Shown here in pieces: positions 17,899 through 26,473 of a DNA stretch of 64,000 bases. The stretch is from an uncultured Lachnospiraceae bacterium. Its GTDB lineage: Bacteria; Bacillota; Clostridia; Lachnospirales; Lachnospiraceae. Where the stretch lies: NCBI GenBank assembly GCA_910584915.1, contig CAJUDM010000023.1, positions 1 to 64,000 of the forward strand, in the 5' to 3' direction. The position numbers and the translations under genes are program-made. How positions within the stretch are numbered: position 1 is the first letter of the stretch; each line of letters opens with the position of its first letter. The notes under the pieces are model-generated. The model ran no database searches. It was not told where the DNA came from and worked only from the letters and a program-made list of their open reading frames with translations.

Positions 17899-19245
17899 TC
17901 ACAATATCGCCCCCTGCTCTCTCAGCTTCCGCGCCACTTTCTCATAGCAAAAACTCTCTTTATCCAGCGCGTACACCGCCGCCATCACACCGGCGGCATG
18001 ACCGGTTGACATACATGTCATGGAGATGCGCAGAGAGGCGTTCGCCTCAAAGTCCGAGCTGACGCACCGCCCCGCCGCAAAGCAGTTATCCAGCGTTTCC
18101 GCCATCAGGCATTCCCACGGAATATGGTATCCCGTCAATATCCTCTCGCACGCCATTTTGTTATCCTGTCTGTGAATGTCTATGGGAAATGCGCCCATGC
18201 CCACATCGGTGCTGCCGGATCTCGCGGATACGATGTCTTCCCTTGTCATGACATATCTCCCCCTGATCCTTCCGCTCTCCCGTATTCCCACATATCCCGT
18301 CTGGACCATATACGCGTTTTGAAACGCAGGGATGGCATCCCGAAACCAGTTTAGCAGTTCATTGAGCTGACGAATACCTATAAACTGGCTTTCCGACAAC
18401 TCCTCTTCCCTCCAGGGATCGGTGCTCACGCGGGAATAGTTGATGACAACCTCCCCCGGGCGCGTTGTCTGCATCATATGGATCTCATCCCGCAGGAGGC
18501 TCAGCCTTCCTGCCTCATACCCTTTTTCCAGCGCCCCCTGAAATCCCCATAAATGCAGAAAATCCATATCGGAGGCGGCAGCGTCCCGGAACGTTTTAAA
18601 ATCACCAGGGTTCGCCCGCACATACGCTTTCAACAGCGGAATATCCACATTTCCCACGCGCCCGAGCACTGTCACCGGCTGGTTTTGTCCGCTCTCATCA
18701 CCGGACATGATATCGTTTCCCCCCAGATAAGCCGCATACCCGTTCCCGGTGGCATCCACCAGCGCTCCACATGTTATCTCCAGATGTCCCATCTTTGTCA
18801 AAACCACGACGCCTCTGACAATTCCGTTTTCCGTTTTCACTTCCTCCAGCATGGCCTGCATCAGCACCTTCACCCGATACCGGTTCAGAAATTCAAACAG
18901 CGCATATTTCATAGCCTCCGCGTCATAGGGTACGATCGCAGAGCAATACCCCGTCGTATCCGGCACCGGCTGTGCCTTTTCATCTTTTGTCCTCAAAAGT
19001 TCCAGAAATTCCCGCGCGATCCCCGCGATCACTGTCCTTTCCGAATCCTCCGGTGTCATAAGCGCCTCCAGCGGTCCCATCGTCACAACGCCGCCCGGAA
19101 AAGGCGCTGCCTCTATCAATATCGTTTCCGCCCCGCTCTTTGAGGCTGCAGCCGCTGCCATCACACCGGCAATGCCGCCTCCCGCCACCAGAACATCACA
19201 CTTCATGGCCTCCCGTTTTTCTTCCGTATTTCTGTTTCTGTCCAT
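17899..19245 (-). CDS. FAD-dependent oxidoreductase
   Basis: About 448 residues of the FAD_oxidored (PF12831-like) group. The N-terminus carries the dinucleotide fold LVAGGGIAGVMAAAAASKSG, and the C-terminus a second flavin motif CFAAGRCVSSDFEANASLRI. Substrate is unknown; relatives act on organic acids or redox-modify sugars acids. I chose the ATG at 19243-19245 because GGAGG lies six bases upstream; a longer ORF adds ten residues without a site. It is the last gene of the GntR-controlled TRAP/DapA operon, so it probably oxidises the imported compound or an intermediate. Confidence 0.75.
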   Translation of the reverse strand: MDRNRNTEEKREAMKCDVLVAGGGIAGVMAAAAASKSGAETILIEAAPFPGGVVTMGPLEALMTPEDSERTVIAGIAREFLELLRTKDEKAQPVPDTTGYCSAIVPYDAEAMKYALFEFLNRYRVKVLMQAMLEEVKTENGIVRGVVVLTKMGHLEITCGALVDATGNGYAAYLGGNDIMSGDESGQNQPVTVLGRVGNVDIPLLKAYVRANPGDFKTFRDAAASDMDFLHLWGFQGALEKGYEAGRLSLLRDEIHMMQTTRPGEVVINYSRVSTDPWREEELSESQFIGIRQLNELLNWFRDAIPAFQNAYMVQTGYVGIRESGRIRGRYVMTREDIVSARSGSTDVGMGAFPIDIHRQDNKMACERILTGYHIPWECLMAETLDNCFAAGRCVSSDFEANASLRISMTCMSTGHAAGVMAAVYALDKESFCYEKVARKLREQGAIL

Positions 19246-19337
19246 AGAAATCCTCCATGCTGCCAATACCTGCAAATTTGGGCATCAGCACAAATTTGTC
19301 TGTGAAAAATTTATTTTTCACAGTAATCTTCCTTTCC

Positions 19338-20639
19338 CTAACCAAGCCCGTAGATCAGGTTCGGCAGTGCCGTCGAGAACGCCGGAACAAATGTGATCAT
19401 AAGAAGGACCGCTATCATCACCGCATAGAAGGGCAGCATTCCCTTTGTCAGCTGTTCTATGCTTCTCTTGGATATGGCGCTGCACACAAAAAGCAGGACG
19501 CCCACCGGCGGTGTGATCAGCCCGATCCCCAGATTCAATATCATGATCACGCCGAGCTGTACCGGACTCATGCCGATCGCTGCCACTACCGGGAGAAGGA
19601 TCGGTGTGATGATCAGGATGCTGCAGATCATATCCATCATCGTCCCCATCACGAGCAGCAGCAGGTTGATCAGGAGCAATAAGATGATCGGATTGTCCGA
19701 AATCCCGAGCAGCAGGTTTGTCAGTTTAGCCGGAATCCTCAGATATGCCACCACCCATCCGAAGGCGGAGGAGATGCCGATCAGCGCCATGACCATAGCC
19801 AGTGTCTTCAAGCTGTTTTTCAGGATATTGACCATCTCCCGGAAGGGGATCTCACGGTATATCACAAAGGTCACAAACATCGCATAGATACAGGCGATCG
19901 CAGCCGATTCCGTAGCGGTAAACACACCTGACACCACGCCCAGCACCACCACCAGAACTGTTCCCAGTCCCCAGATCCCTTTTAACGTTGCCGTGAGCGT
20001 CCGGCGCAGAGAGAATTTCTCCCCCACAGGATAGTTTCGTTTTTTTGCCACGATATAACAGTACACCATGAGCGCCACGCCCAAAAACACACCGGGTACA
20101 AGGCCGCCCATAAACAACTGCCCTACGGATACACCGCCCGCAGCCATCGCGAAAATGACCATGTTGTGGCTGGGCGGTATCAGAAGCCCCTGCACGGAAC
20201 TAGACATGGTGACAGCCGCCGAAAAATCCGTATCGTATCCGTTTTCATCCATCACAGGGATCAGCATGGCGCCGATGGAGGAGACGTCAGCCGTAGGCGA
20301 TCCCGATATCCCGCCGAAGAACATGCTGGCGACAATGTTTACCATACCCAGCCCGCAGCGCATCCATCCCACCAGCGCATCCGCCAGATTCACCAGCCGC
20401 TTTGTGATCCCTCCGGCACTCATGATCTCCCCCGCCAGAATAAAGAACGGGACCGCCATCAGGGAAAAGGAATTCAATCCTTTCACGGTCTGCTGCGCCA
20501 CGGTCTGCAGAGGGATTCCCAGGTACAATACCGTGACCAGGGTGGATGCCCCGATGGAAAACAGGATATGGTTCCCTAAAAATATCAGGAGAAAGAAACT
20601 TCCCAATAAGATGATCGTTGCGATTACTTCCGTTGACAT
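19338..20639 (-). CDS. dctM: TRAP transporter large permease (DctM)
   Basis: A 433-residue membrane protein with about twelve hydrophobic segments, typical length for the DctM subunit that carries organic acids with sodium. Family segments include SLMAVPFFILAGEIM, SPTADVSSIGAML and LIPPSHNMVIFAMAAGGVSV. I place the start at ATG 20637-20639 inside the end of dctQ; the upstream ORF extension is a shadow of dctQ. The overlap with dctQ indicates coupled translation. Confidence 0.9.
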   Translation of the reverse strand: MSTEVIATIILLGSFFLLIFLGNHILFSIGASTLVTVLYLGIPLQTVAQQTVKGLNSFSLMAVPFFILAGEIMSAGGITKRLVNLADALVGWMRCGLGMVNIVASMFFGGISGSPTADVSSIGAMLIPVMDENGYDTDFSAAVTMSSSVQGLLIPPSHNMVIFAMAAGGVSVGQLFMGGLVPGVFLGVALMVYCYIVAKKRNYPVGEKFSLRRTLTATLKGIWGLGTVLVVVLGVVSGVFTATESAAIACIYAMFVTFVIYREIPFREMVNILKNSLKTLAMVMALIGISSAFGWVVAYLRIPAKLTNLLLGISDNPIILLLLINLLLLVMGTMMDMICSILIITPILLPVVAAIGMSPVQLGVIMILNLGIGLITPPVGVLLFVCSAISKRSIEQLTKGMLPFYAVMIAVLLMITFVPAFSTALPNLIYGLG

Positions 20640-21118
20640 AAAACACCTCCCATCTGATAAATGAGCATGACTGCCATACAGACTCCTCCGATACAGACCG
20701 AACCGTAGAGCAGCGAGGTTGGCAGGCCGCTCCCGGGAAGCTTTGTGCCGTGGGTCTGTCTGATCAGTTCTATTCCCTTCCAGAAAAGAACGCCGCAAAA
20801 CAGGATATTGATCGCTGTGAATACCACTTCCCTTATTTTCAGCCCCATCTTCCCGAACGCCTTATCAAATACCGTCATGCGGACATGGCTTTTATCTTTT
20901 ACAGCCAGCGCTGCCGACAAAAGGGACATCCAGACCATCAGGATCCTCGATATTTCCTCTGCCCACGCCGGTGAATGATTCCATATAAACCGCCCCGCCA
21001 CCGCATAGGATATAATGAGAACCTGTCCCGCCAGACACAGCATGCACACCCACTGGATCAGACGGTAGAATCCCTCCGCCAGGCGGACAGGTATTGTTTT
21101 TTCAGGATGATTCTCCAT
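20624..21118 (-). CDS. dctQ: TRAP transporter small permease (DctQ)
   Basis: A 164-residue protein with four membrane segments and the family motif around SPAWAEEISRILMVWM (about residues 49-64). It forms the membrane complex with DctM and receives substrate from the DctP lipoprotein. GGAGA precedes the ATG. The 130-bp gap to dctP contains a GAAGGG/CCCTTC-type hairpin (about 21208-21238), often seen where the binding protein is made in larger amount. Confidence 0.85.
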   Translation of the reverse strand: MENHPEKTIPVRLAEGFYRLIQWVCMLCLAGQVLIISYAVAGRFIWNHSPAWAEEISRILMVWMSLLSAALAVKDKSHVRMTVFDKAFGKMGLKIREVVFTAINILFCGVLFWKGIELIRQTHGTKLPGSGLPTSLLYGSVCIGGVCMAVMLIYQMGGVLCQRK

Positions 21119-21251
21119 AGTGATCTCCTTTCCACTACAATATATTTGTGATTAATCTCTCTTACAGCCGGTAAGAAATTACCCGTCTTGTTGCTTTGTA
21201 AATGCGAAGGGACGCCGTTTTCCATACGACGCCCCTTCTTCTCCCGCTTTA

Positions 21252-22343
21252 TCACTGTGCGTCAATGATAGCCTGTAAAAGCTCCTCATACCCTTCCGAG
21301 TATTCCGCATACATCGGGCTGACTGCATCTTTCCACTCCTGCATATCATCCGGCTCCACGAATGTCATCCCTTTCTCCTCGAGTGCCGCGCGATAGCCGT
21401 CCAGCTCCGCATCGGCGATCTCTTTGTAATAGGCGCCCGCCTCATCCATGGCATCCTGGATGATCTTCTGATCCTCCGCGCTCAGTTTGTTCCAGAAGCC
21501 GTCATTGATCAGGATCAGGCTTGCCTCGTACTGATGTGCCATGTCCAGAACATAGCTGCTCACTTCAAAGAAACTCATATTCAAAATGCCCTTGAGTGGG
21601 TTGTCCGCTCCGTCCACAATACCTGTCTGGAGAGAGCTGTACAGCTCGTTATAGGAGATCGGCGTCGCAGATGCGCCCAGCTTCTCCACCATGGTCGTAG
21701 CCAGGGAATTGGTCGGCACACGGATCTTCAGGTTATTCATATCTGCCAGTGAAGAAACCTCGTCATCCACAAAGAAGAAATATCTGCTCGACGGCTGCAG
21801 ATAGCCAAGACCATGCACGCCCAGGCTCTTATCCGTCAGTTCCTGCAGCATTTTATCTCCGACTTCGCCGTCCAGCACCCTGTTTGCCGACTCCAGATCT
21901 TCAAATATAAAGGGAAGTGAAAGCAAATTCATGGATTCCGCCCCCAGATCCGCCAGCCAGGAAGGATTGGTCCTGCACATTTCCAGCGCTCCCATCTGAA
22001 CGGAGTTAAGAATATCCGCCATCTCTCCGAGCTGTCCAGCCGGATATACCTCAACCTTGATCCTGCCGCCGCTTTTTTCGGATACCAGTTCCGCAAACTT
22101 GTACTCAAATTGTGTCTCCACATCATTTTCCGCCTGCACATCCGCCAGACGAAGTACGATCTCCTCCCCTGACGAAGCTTCCGCCCCGGTTTCCTCCGAA
22201 GTGCTTTCCGCTGTCTCCTCAGGCGCGCTCTCCTGCACAGTGGGAGTTTCCTCCGCAGCATTTTCCGCGCCGCTATTTCCGCAGCCGATCAGTGCTGCTG
22301 CCATTGTGATACTGCATAATAACGCCAATATTCTTTTTTTCAT
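21252..22343 (-). CDS. dctP: TRAP transporter substrate-binding lipoprotein (DctP)
   Basis: A 363-residue binding protein starting at ATG 22341-22343. The first residues form a lipoprotein signal (MKKRILALLCSITM, lipobox ALIGC), followed by a Glu/Ser/Thr-rich tether and a DctP fold with EYKFAELVSEKSGGRIKVEV and RIKVEVYPAGQLGEMADIL. The ligand arginine region is RVPTNSLA. The ligand should be a carboxylic acid such as a sugar acid; neighbouring DapA-type lyases suggest a keto- or sugar-acid, but the exact compound is not readable here. Confidence 0.88.
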   Translation of the reverse strand: MKKRILALLCSITMAAALIGCGNSGAENAAEETPTVQESAPEETAESTSEETGAEASSGEEIVLRLADVQAENDVETQFEYKFAELVSEKSGGRIKVEVYPAGQLGEMADILNSVQMGALEMCRTNPSWLADLGAESMNLLSLPFIFEDLESANRVLDGEVGDKMLQELTDKSLGVHGLGYLQPSSRYFFFVDDEVSSLADMNNLKIRVPTNSLATTMVEKLGASATPISYNELYSSLQTGIVDGADNPLKGILNMSFFEVSSYVLDMAHQYEASLILINDGFWNKLSAEDQKIIQDAMDEAGAYYKEIADAELDGYRAALEEKGMTFVEPDDMQEWKDAVSPMYAEYSEGYEELLQAIIDAQ

Positions 22344-22374
22344 CCCGGTAATTCCTCCCGTTTCTCTGTGATTT

Positions 22375-23295
22375 TTATAGTTTTCCGATTTCCCGCAAAA
22401 TATCCAGTGTAATTTCCATCTCCTCCTGTGTCGCCGGGGCAAGAGGACTCCTCGCCGGCCCCACTTTGATCCCCGTCACCGCCTCGATCGCAGGGCGCAG
22501 GATCGAGTTGGGAAGAATCCTGCCGTTCTGCCCTGTGGACTTGCAGAAGCGGTACATCGGCACAAAGATCTCTTTCGCCTTTTCATTGTCTCCTTCCGCA
22601 AAGGCTTTAAAGATAGCGCGCACTTCCGGTCCGAAGATGTGGGAACCGCCGCTTACCAGTCCCATTGCGCCCTGTACGATGGTGGGAAGAAGCATCACAT
22701 CATCGCCGTTGTAGATTGCAAAATCAGGATCGGCATCCTTCGTCGCCAGATAAAAATCCGTCACCTGCGTCGGATTGACTCCCGCCTCATCCTTCACGCC
22801 GACAATGTTGGGGATTCCGGCAAGGCGCCCAACCGTCTCCGCCTCCATATTGACACCCACGAAAATGGGGATGTTGTAGAGCATGATCTTACAGCTTGTG
22901 CTCTCCGCTACAGCCTTAAAATGATTGTAAACCCCCTCCTGTGTCGGCTTGTTGTAGAACGGGCAGACTACCATACACAGTTCGATCCCGAGTTTTTCCG
23001 CCTCCTTTGTGAGGGCGATAGTCTCCTTCGTGGACGCGCAGCCTGTCCCCGCGATCACCGGCTTTCTCCCCGCGGCGGCCTTCACAGCCGTCTCCATCAG
23101 TTTCACCCGCTCTTCAAACCGTAGCAGGCTTGCCTCGCCTGTCGTCCCGGTCACGATCAGGGAATCCCCCATATCCTTTTCGATCAGATACTCTATCAAC
23201 TCCGCGTAGGTGTCGTACTTTACCTCTTCATTCTCATCAAAGGGCGTGATCACCGGAATCAGGATCTGCCCATATTTTTCTACAAATTTGTTCAT
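22375..23295 (-). CDS. DapA/N-acetylneuraminate lyase superfamily protein 1
   Basis: A 306-residue class I aldolase/dehydratase barrel. Signature GTTGEAS (pyruvate carboxylate loop) near residue 50, catalytic-chain tyrosine in MLYNIP near 140 and Schiff-base lysine in GVKDEAG near 167. Full-length DapA of lysine synthesis is similar, but the setting in a TRAP/oxidoreductase operon argues for catabolic cleavage or dehydration of a 2-keto acid. GAGGAG precedes the ATG. A second paralogue lies directly upstream with only about 25% apparent likeness, so they probably perform different steps. Confidence 0.82.
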   Translation of the reverse strand: MNKFVEKYGQILIPVITPFDENEEVKYDTYAELIEYLIEKDMGDSLIVTGTTGEASLLRFEERVKLMETAVKAAAGRKPVIAGTGCASTKETIALTKEAEKLGIELCMVVCPFYNKPTQEGVYNHFKAVAESTSCKIMLYNIPIFVGVNMEAETVGRLAGIPNIVGVKDEAGVNPTQVTDFYLATKDADPDFAIYNGDDVMLLPTIVQGAMGLVSGGSHIFGPEVRAIFKAFAEGDNEKAKEIFVPMYRFCKSTGQNGRILPNSILRPAIEAVTGIKVGPARSPLAPATQEEMEITLDILREIGKL

Positions 23296-23321
23296 TATAT
23301 TGTCTCCTCATCTTCAGATTT

Positions 23322-24200
23322 TTATCGTTCAAAAGTTTCCCGGATCTTCCTTTTTTCTTCCTCCGGCAGATAAGTAATGGGACTTCTGCAATACCCCGGC
23401 TCTCTGCCCAGCACTTCCAGCGCATATTTCAGGCGGATTGGGAACTGGTTCCCTCCCAGACACTGCCACTTGTCATAGAGCGCTGCCTGCAGGGCAAGCC
23501 CTCTTTTGTGGTCTCCTGTCTTCGCACACTGCCACATCTCACAGGATTCTCTCGGAAATACTGATAAAATGGCGCTGATCGCTCCCGCCGCTCCCAGGTC
23601 AAAACAGGAATAGATCATATCGTCCGTTGCCGCATAGACTTTCCCTGTATCCCCCACTGTCATGATATCCGCATAGAGCGCCTGAATGCCGCCCACACTC
23701 TGCTTGATCCCTCTGACATACTCTGTGTGGTCGATCAGCTTTTTGAACAGTCCGGGGGTGATCGTGTTCTGCGGGATCACATTATAGATAATGACAGGCA
23801 GCTTAACCTCCTCGGAGATCGCCTTATAAAACTGATACATCCCCTCCTCATTCGGCACCAGCACATTGTAGGCGGTGGGCGTCACCATAACGGCGTCGGC
23901 TCCCGCCTTTTTCGCCTCCAGCCCCGCACGGACCGCGTCCCGGGTACAGGTTCTCATGATACCGCACACAACAGGCTGCTCCTCGCTGACATATTTTTTT
24001 GCCGTCCTGATCAGTTCTGCCAGCTCCTCATCCCGCAGTGTCGGTCCCTCTCCCGTGCTCCCCCCGACGCTCACGCCGTCCACGCCGGCATCCAGGGAAA
24101 TCTTCATTTCTTTTTCCGCCAGTTTCAGATCGATCGTTCCGTCCTCCCGAAACGGTGTGATGATCGGCGGAATAATTCCTTCCAGTTTCTTTTCCATCAT
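23322..24200 (-). CDS. DapA/N-acetylneuraminate lyase superfamily protein 2
   Basis: A 292-residue barrel enzyme with GGSTGEGPTL near residue 46, tyrosine in IIYNVIP near 137 and Schiff-base lysine in RGIKQSVGG near 165. The changed loop (STGEGP) differs from paralogue 1 (TTGEAS), suggesting another substrate. Two ATGs stand side by side; the second (24195-24197) has the better spacing from AGGAGG. It lies 9 bp from the dehydrogenase gene and 26 bp from paralogue 1. Confidence 0.82.
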   Translation of the reverse strand: MMEKKLEGIIPPIITPFREDGTIDLKLAEKEMKISLDAGVDGVSVGGSTGEGPTLRDEELAELIRTAKKYVSEEQPVVCGIMRTCTRDAVRAGLEAKKAGADAVMVTPTAYNVLVPNEEGMYQFYKAISEEVKLPVIIYNVIPQNTITPGLFKKLIDHTEYVRGIKQSVGGIQALYADIMTVGDTGKVYAATDDMIYSCFDLGAAGAISAILSVFPRESCEMWQCAKTGDHKRGLALQAALYDKWQCLGGNQFPIRLKYALEVLGREPGYCRSPITYLPEEEKRKIRETFER

Positions 24201-24209
24201 GTCCTCCTC

Positions 24210-25238
24210 TCACATTCGGATCAGATATTTCATTGCCTCATGGCTTTTCAGCTTCTCGTACGCATTGCCGATCTCTGCAAGCGCAACCGGATTCTCCTTG
24301 TCATACCAGGCTGATACATCGATCTTTCCTGTGACAAGCAACGCACATACATCCCCGTGGGTTTCCTCCTCATCATAACCGCCCGCATATACCCGGAAAC
24401 TTCTCTTTGCCGAAAAAGCATGTATACCGCTCTCACTCCTGTCATTCCATCCATAGATGCCGACGATCCCATTTTCCTTCAGCATACCAATGCATGTATT
24501 CAACACCTCCGAACTGCCCACGCCGTCTATGATCCCGTCGAGCAGTGCCTTATCGCCCAACATCCCCTGCAGTTCTTCTCTCAGGTTTTCCGTTTTATAA
24601 TCCAGATATTCGGAAATGCCGATCCGCTCAAAGGCATTTTTCCTTTTTATGCTTCCGGCTGCAATAACGCGACATCCGTGCAGCAGCCCGTACTGCGCAA
24701 ATGCCAGCGAATTAGCGCCGGAGCCGATGACCAGAAGATTACTGCCGCGGATTATGTGCAGGCGTTTAAAATAGGACAGTGTCTCCCGCAGGGTTATGAT
24801 CAGGGGCGCATCCCTCTCCTCGACTTCCCGCCAGACCACCTGATTCACACGATTTTTCTCCCAGAGAGCTCTGTCTTTCCCCTCCCGCCTCATCTCCCAA
24901 TGGTCTTTCGCGATGCTGTATTCGGAGAACCCTCCCCAGCAGACACCGAGTCCTATCTGCGGAATGGGCGAAACGCCCACGCGGGTGATCAGATCACCCT
25001 CCTTAAAATTTTTCACTTTTTTTCCGACAGCAGCCACTCTTCCCACGCTCTCATGCCCGAGTACCGCCGGATAGCTGACAGGATTGGGGTGTCCTCCACG
25101 CATAAGCCTCAGATCCGTCCCCGCGCAGGTCGTTCCGTATGCAGTCTTGCAGAGAACCTCATAATCACCGGGTTCAGGAATCGGAACATCCCATATTTCC
25201 AGTCTGTAGTCCCCGGTGATCACTGCCGCCTTCATCAT
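24210..25238 (-). CDS. Medium-chain alcohol/polyol dehydrogenase, first gene of the TRAP/DapA operon
   Basis: A 342-residue MDR protein: GroES-like N-terminus with Cys in TTCAGTD near residue 38 and LGHESVGRV with a zinc-ligand His-Glu pair near 62, then a Rossmann fold (LLVIGSGANSLAFAQYG near 173). The four-cysteine structural zinc lobe of classical members is absent, replaced by GVSPIPQIGLGVCWGGFSEY. It would oxidise a sugar acid or polyol at the start of the pathway. It sits just downstream of a consensus promoter and palindromic operator facing the gntR gene. Confidence 0.78.
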   Translation of the reverse strand: MMKAAVITGDYRLEIWDVPIPEPGDYEVLCKTAYGTTCAGTDLRLMRGGHPNPVSYPAVLGHESVGRVAAVGKKVKNFKEGDLITRVGVSPIPQIGLGVCWGGFSEYSIAKDHWEMRREGKDRALWEKNRVNQVVWREVEERDAPLIITLRETLSYFKRLHIIRGSNLLVIGSGANSLAFAQYGLLHGCRVIAAGSIKRKNAFERIGISEYLDYKTENLREELQGMLGDKALLDGIIDGVGSSEVLNTCIGMLKENGIVGIYGWNDRSESGIHAFSAKRSFRVYAGGYDEEETHGDVCALLVTGKIDVSAWYDKENPVALAEIGNAYEKLKSHEAMKYLIRM

Positions 25239-25288
25239 CCTCTTCCTCCTTTACAAATCTCCATTTTTATTGTATTATTGTAATATTG

Positions 25289-25334
25289 TATGACGTCATA
25301 TGATAATAATCTCAGTTTGAAGTCAAAATGTCAA
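25289..25334 (-). promoter_or_regulatory. Promoter and palindromic operator of the TRAP/DapA operon
   Basis: On the minus strand TTGACA (25329-25334) and GATTAT (25306-25311) are 17 bp apart. Directly downstream, at the expected start of transcription, is the perfect palindrome TATGACGTCATA (25289-25300). A GntR/FadR-type dimer encoded by the divergent gene could bind there and block transcription. The remainder of 25239-25587 is AT-rich and holds only these control elements. Confidence 0.75.
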
Positions 25335-25428
25335 TATAAATTTTCATTTTTGTATAATTTTCATATTTTTTATCTTTTGATTTTATGCAAATTGCACAAT
25401 CTCATTTTCAGTTATTGACATAAACTAC

Positions 25429-25458
25429 TTTACAAACTATTTTCAAATTATTTATAAT
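25429..25458 (+). promoter_or_regulatory. Promoter of the gntR gene
   Basis: TTTACA (25429-25434) and a consensus TATAAT (25453-25458) with an 18-bp spacer, 130 bp upstream of the gntR start and divergent from the operon promoter. Confidence 0.65.
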
Positions 25459-25587
25459 GAAGAGGGCAGCTGTTCGCTCCCGTTCTTCCTATACTGCAGG
25501 AAGCTTATACCTGTATCAATTCAGATGCGTCTGACATTGCTTTTAAACAGGCTCAGCCAATATTACAACACAAGGGGAAATAAACTT

Positions 25588-26292
25588 ATGAGAGAAATAC
25601 AGCGTATCTCCATTACAGATTCTGTTGTTGACAGCATCCGGGAACTGATCACATCCGGCGAATATAAAGCGGGGGATAAGCTTCCTACCGAAATGAACTT
25701 ATGTGCCAGTCTGAAAGTGAGCAGAACCTGCGTGCGCGAAGCTTTGAGGGTCCTGCAGGCACTCGGCTATGTGGATATGCTGCCGGGAAAGGGCGCGTTT
25801 GTGGCAGAACCCAAAAATAATGAACAGGAAAAAAGCTGGTATGATGTGGAGAATCCCAATTTTTACGACTTTATGGAAGTGAGGATGGCGATCGAGACAC
25901 TGGCGATCCGCCTGTCCGTGGAAAGAGCTTCCGAAAAACAGATCCAGGATCTGGATGAGATACATTCCCGGTTTCTGGAGGCAAACGAACTTCACAATAT
26001 GAACCAGCTCATCATGCTGGACGAACTGTTCCACAAAGAAATCGTTTCCTTCACCGACAATGAACTGCTGATCAATATCAACAAACAGGTTTTAAACTGT
26101 TTCAGGGCATACCGCGGAGACTCTTTTACAAATGAACAGACTTATAAGAACGCTGTGGAACCGCACAGCAGGATACTCGAATGCTTCCACAGCAGAGATG
26201 CGCTGAACGCCGTAAATGAAATGAGAAATCATCTCAATATCACACGGCGGGATATGGAGGAAATACATAAACTCAGCAAAGAGGAATACTAG
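25588..26292 (+). CDS. GntR/FadR-family transcriptional regulator
   Basis: A 234-residue regulator: winged helix at 8-75 (KLPTEMNLCASLKVSRTCVR, then EALRVLQALGYVDMLPGKGA) and a C-terminal FCD effector domain of about 150 residues with the histidine-rich metal site expected from LDELFHKEI and EMRNHL. I prefer the ATG at 25588 with AAGGGG upstream over a start 63 bp earlier. It is divergent from the TRAP/DapA operon and probably represses it until a pathway metabolite binds. Confidence 0.85.
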   Translation: MREIQRISITDSVVDSIRELITSGEYKAGDKLPTEMNLCASLKVSRTCVREALRVLQALGYVDMLPGKGAFVAEPKNNEQEKSWYDVENPNFYDFMEVRMAIETLAIRLSVERASEKQIQDLDEIHSRFLEANELHNMNQLIMLDELFHKEIVSFTDNELLININKQVLNCFRAYRGDSFTNEQTYKNAVEPHSRILECFHSRDALNAVNEMRNHLNITRRDMEEIHKLSKEEY

Positions 26293-26319
26293 ACAGATTA
26301 TAAAATATTTTACAGACTA

Positions 26320-26364
26320 TACGCCGTCAGAGCTTATGATCCCCTGACGGCGTACATTTTATCT
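26320..26364 (+). terminator. Intrinsic terminator after gntR
   Basis: TACGCCGTCAG (26320-26330) pairs with CTGACGGCGTA (26344-26354), followed by CATTTTATCTTT. Confidence 0.8.
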
Positions 26365-26473
26365 TTCTTGTATCTGTTTTATCGGAATCCGTTTCTGCTG
26401 TCACTCTTTGATCACATCCAGCTCCGTGAGATTGACGCCGGAAGCAGTCAGTATCACTTTTAATTCAATGTTT

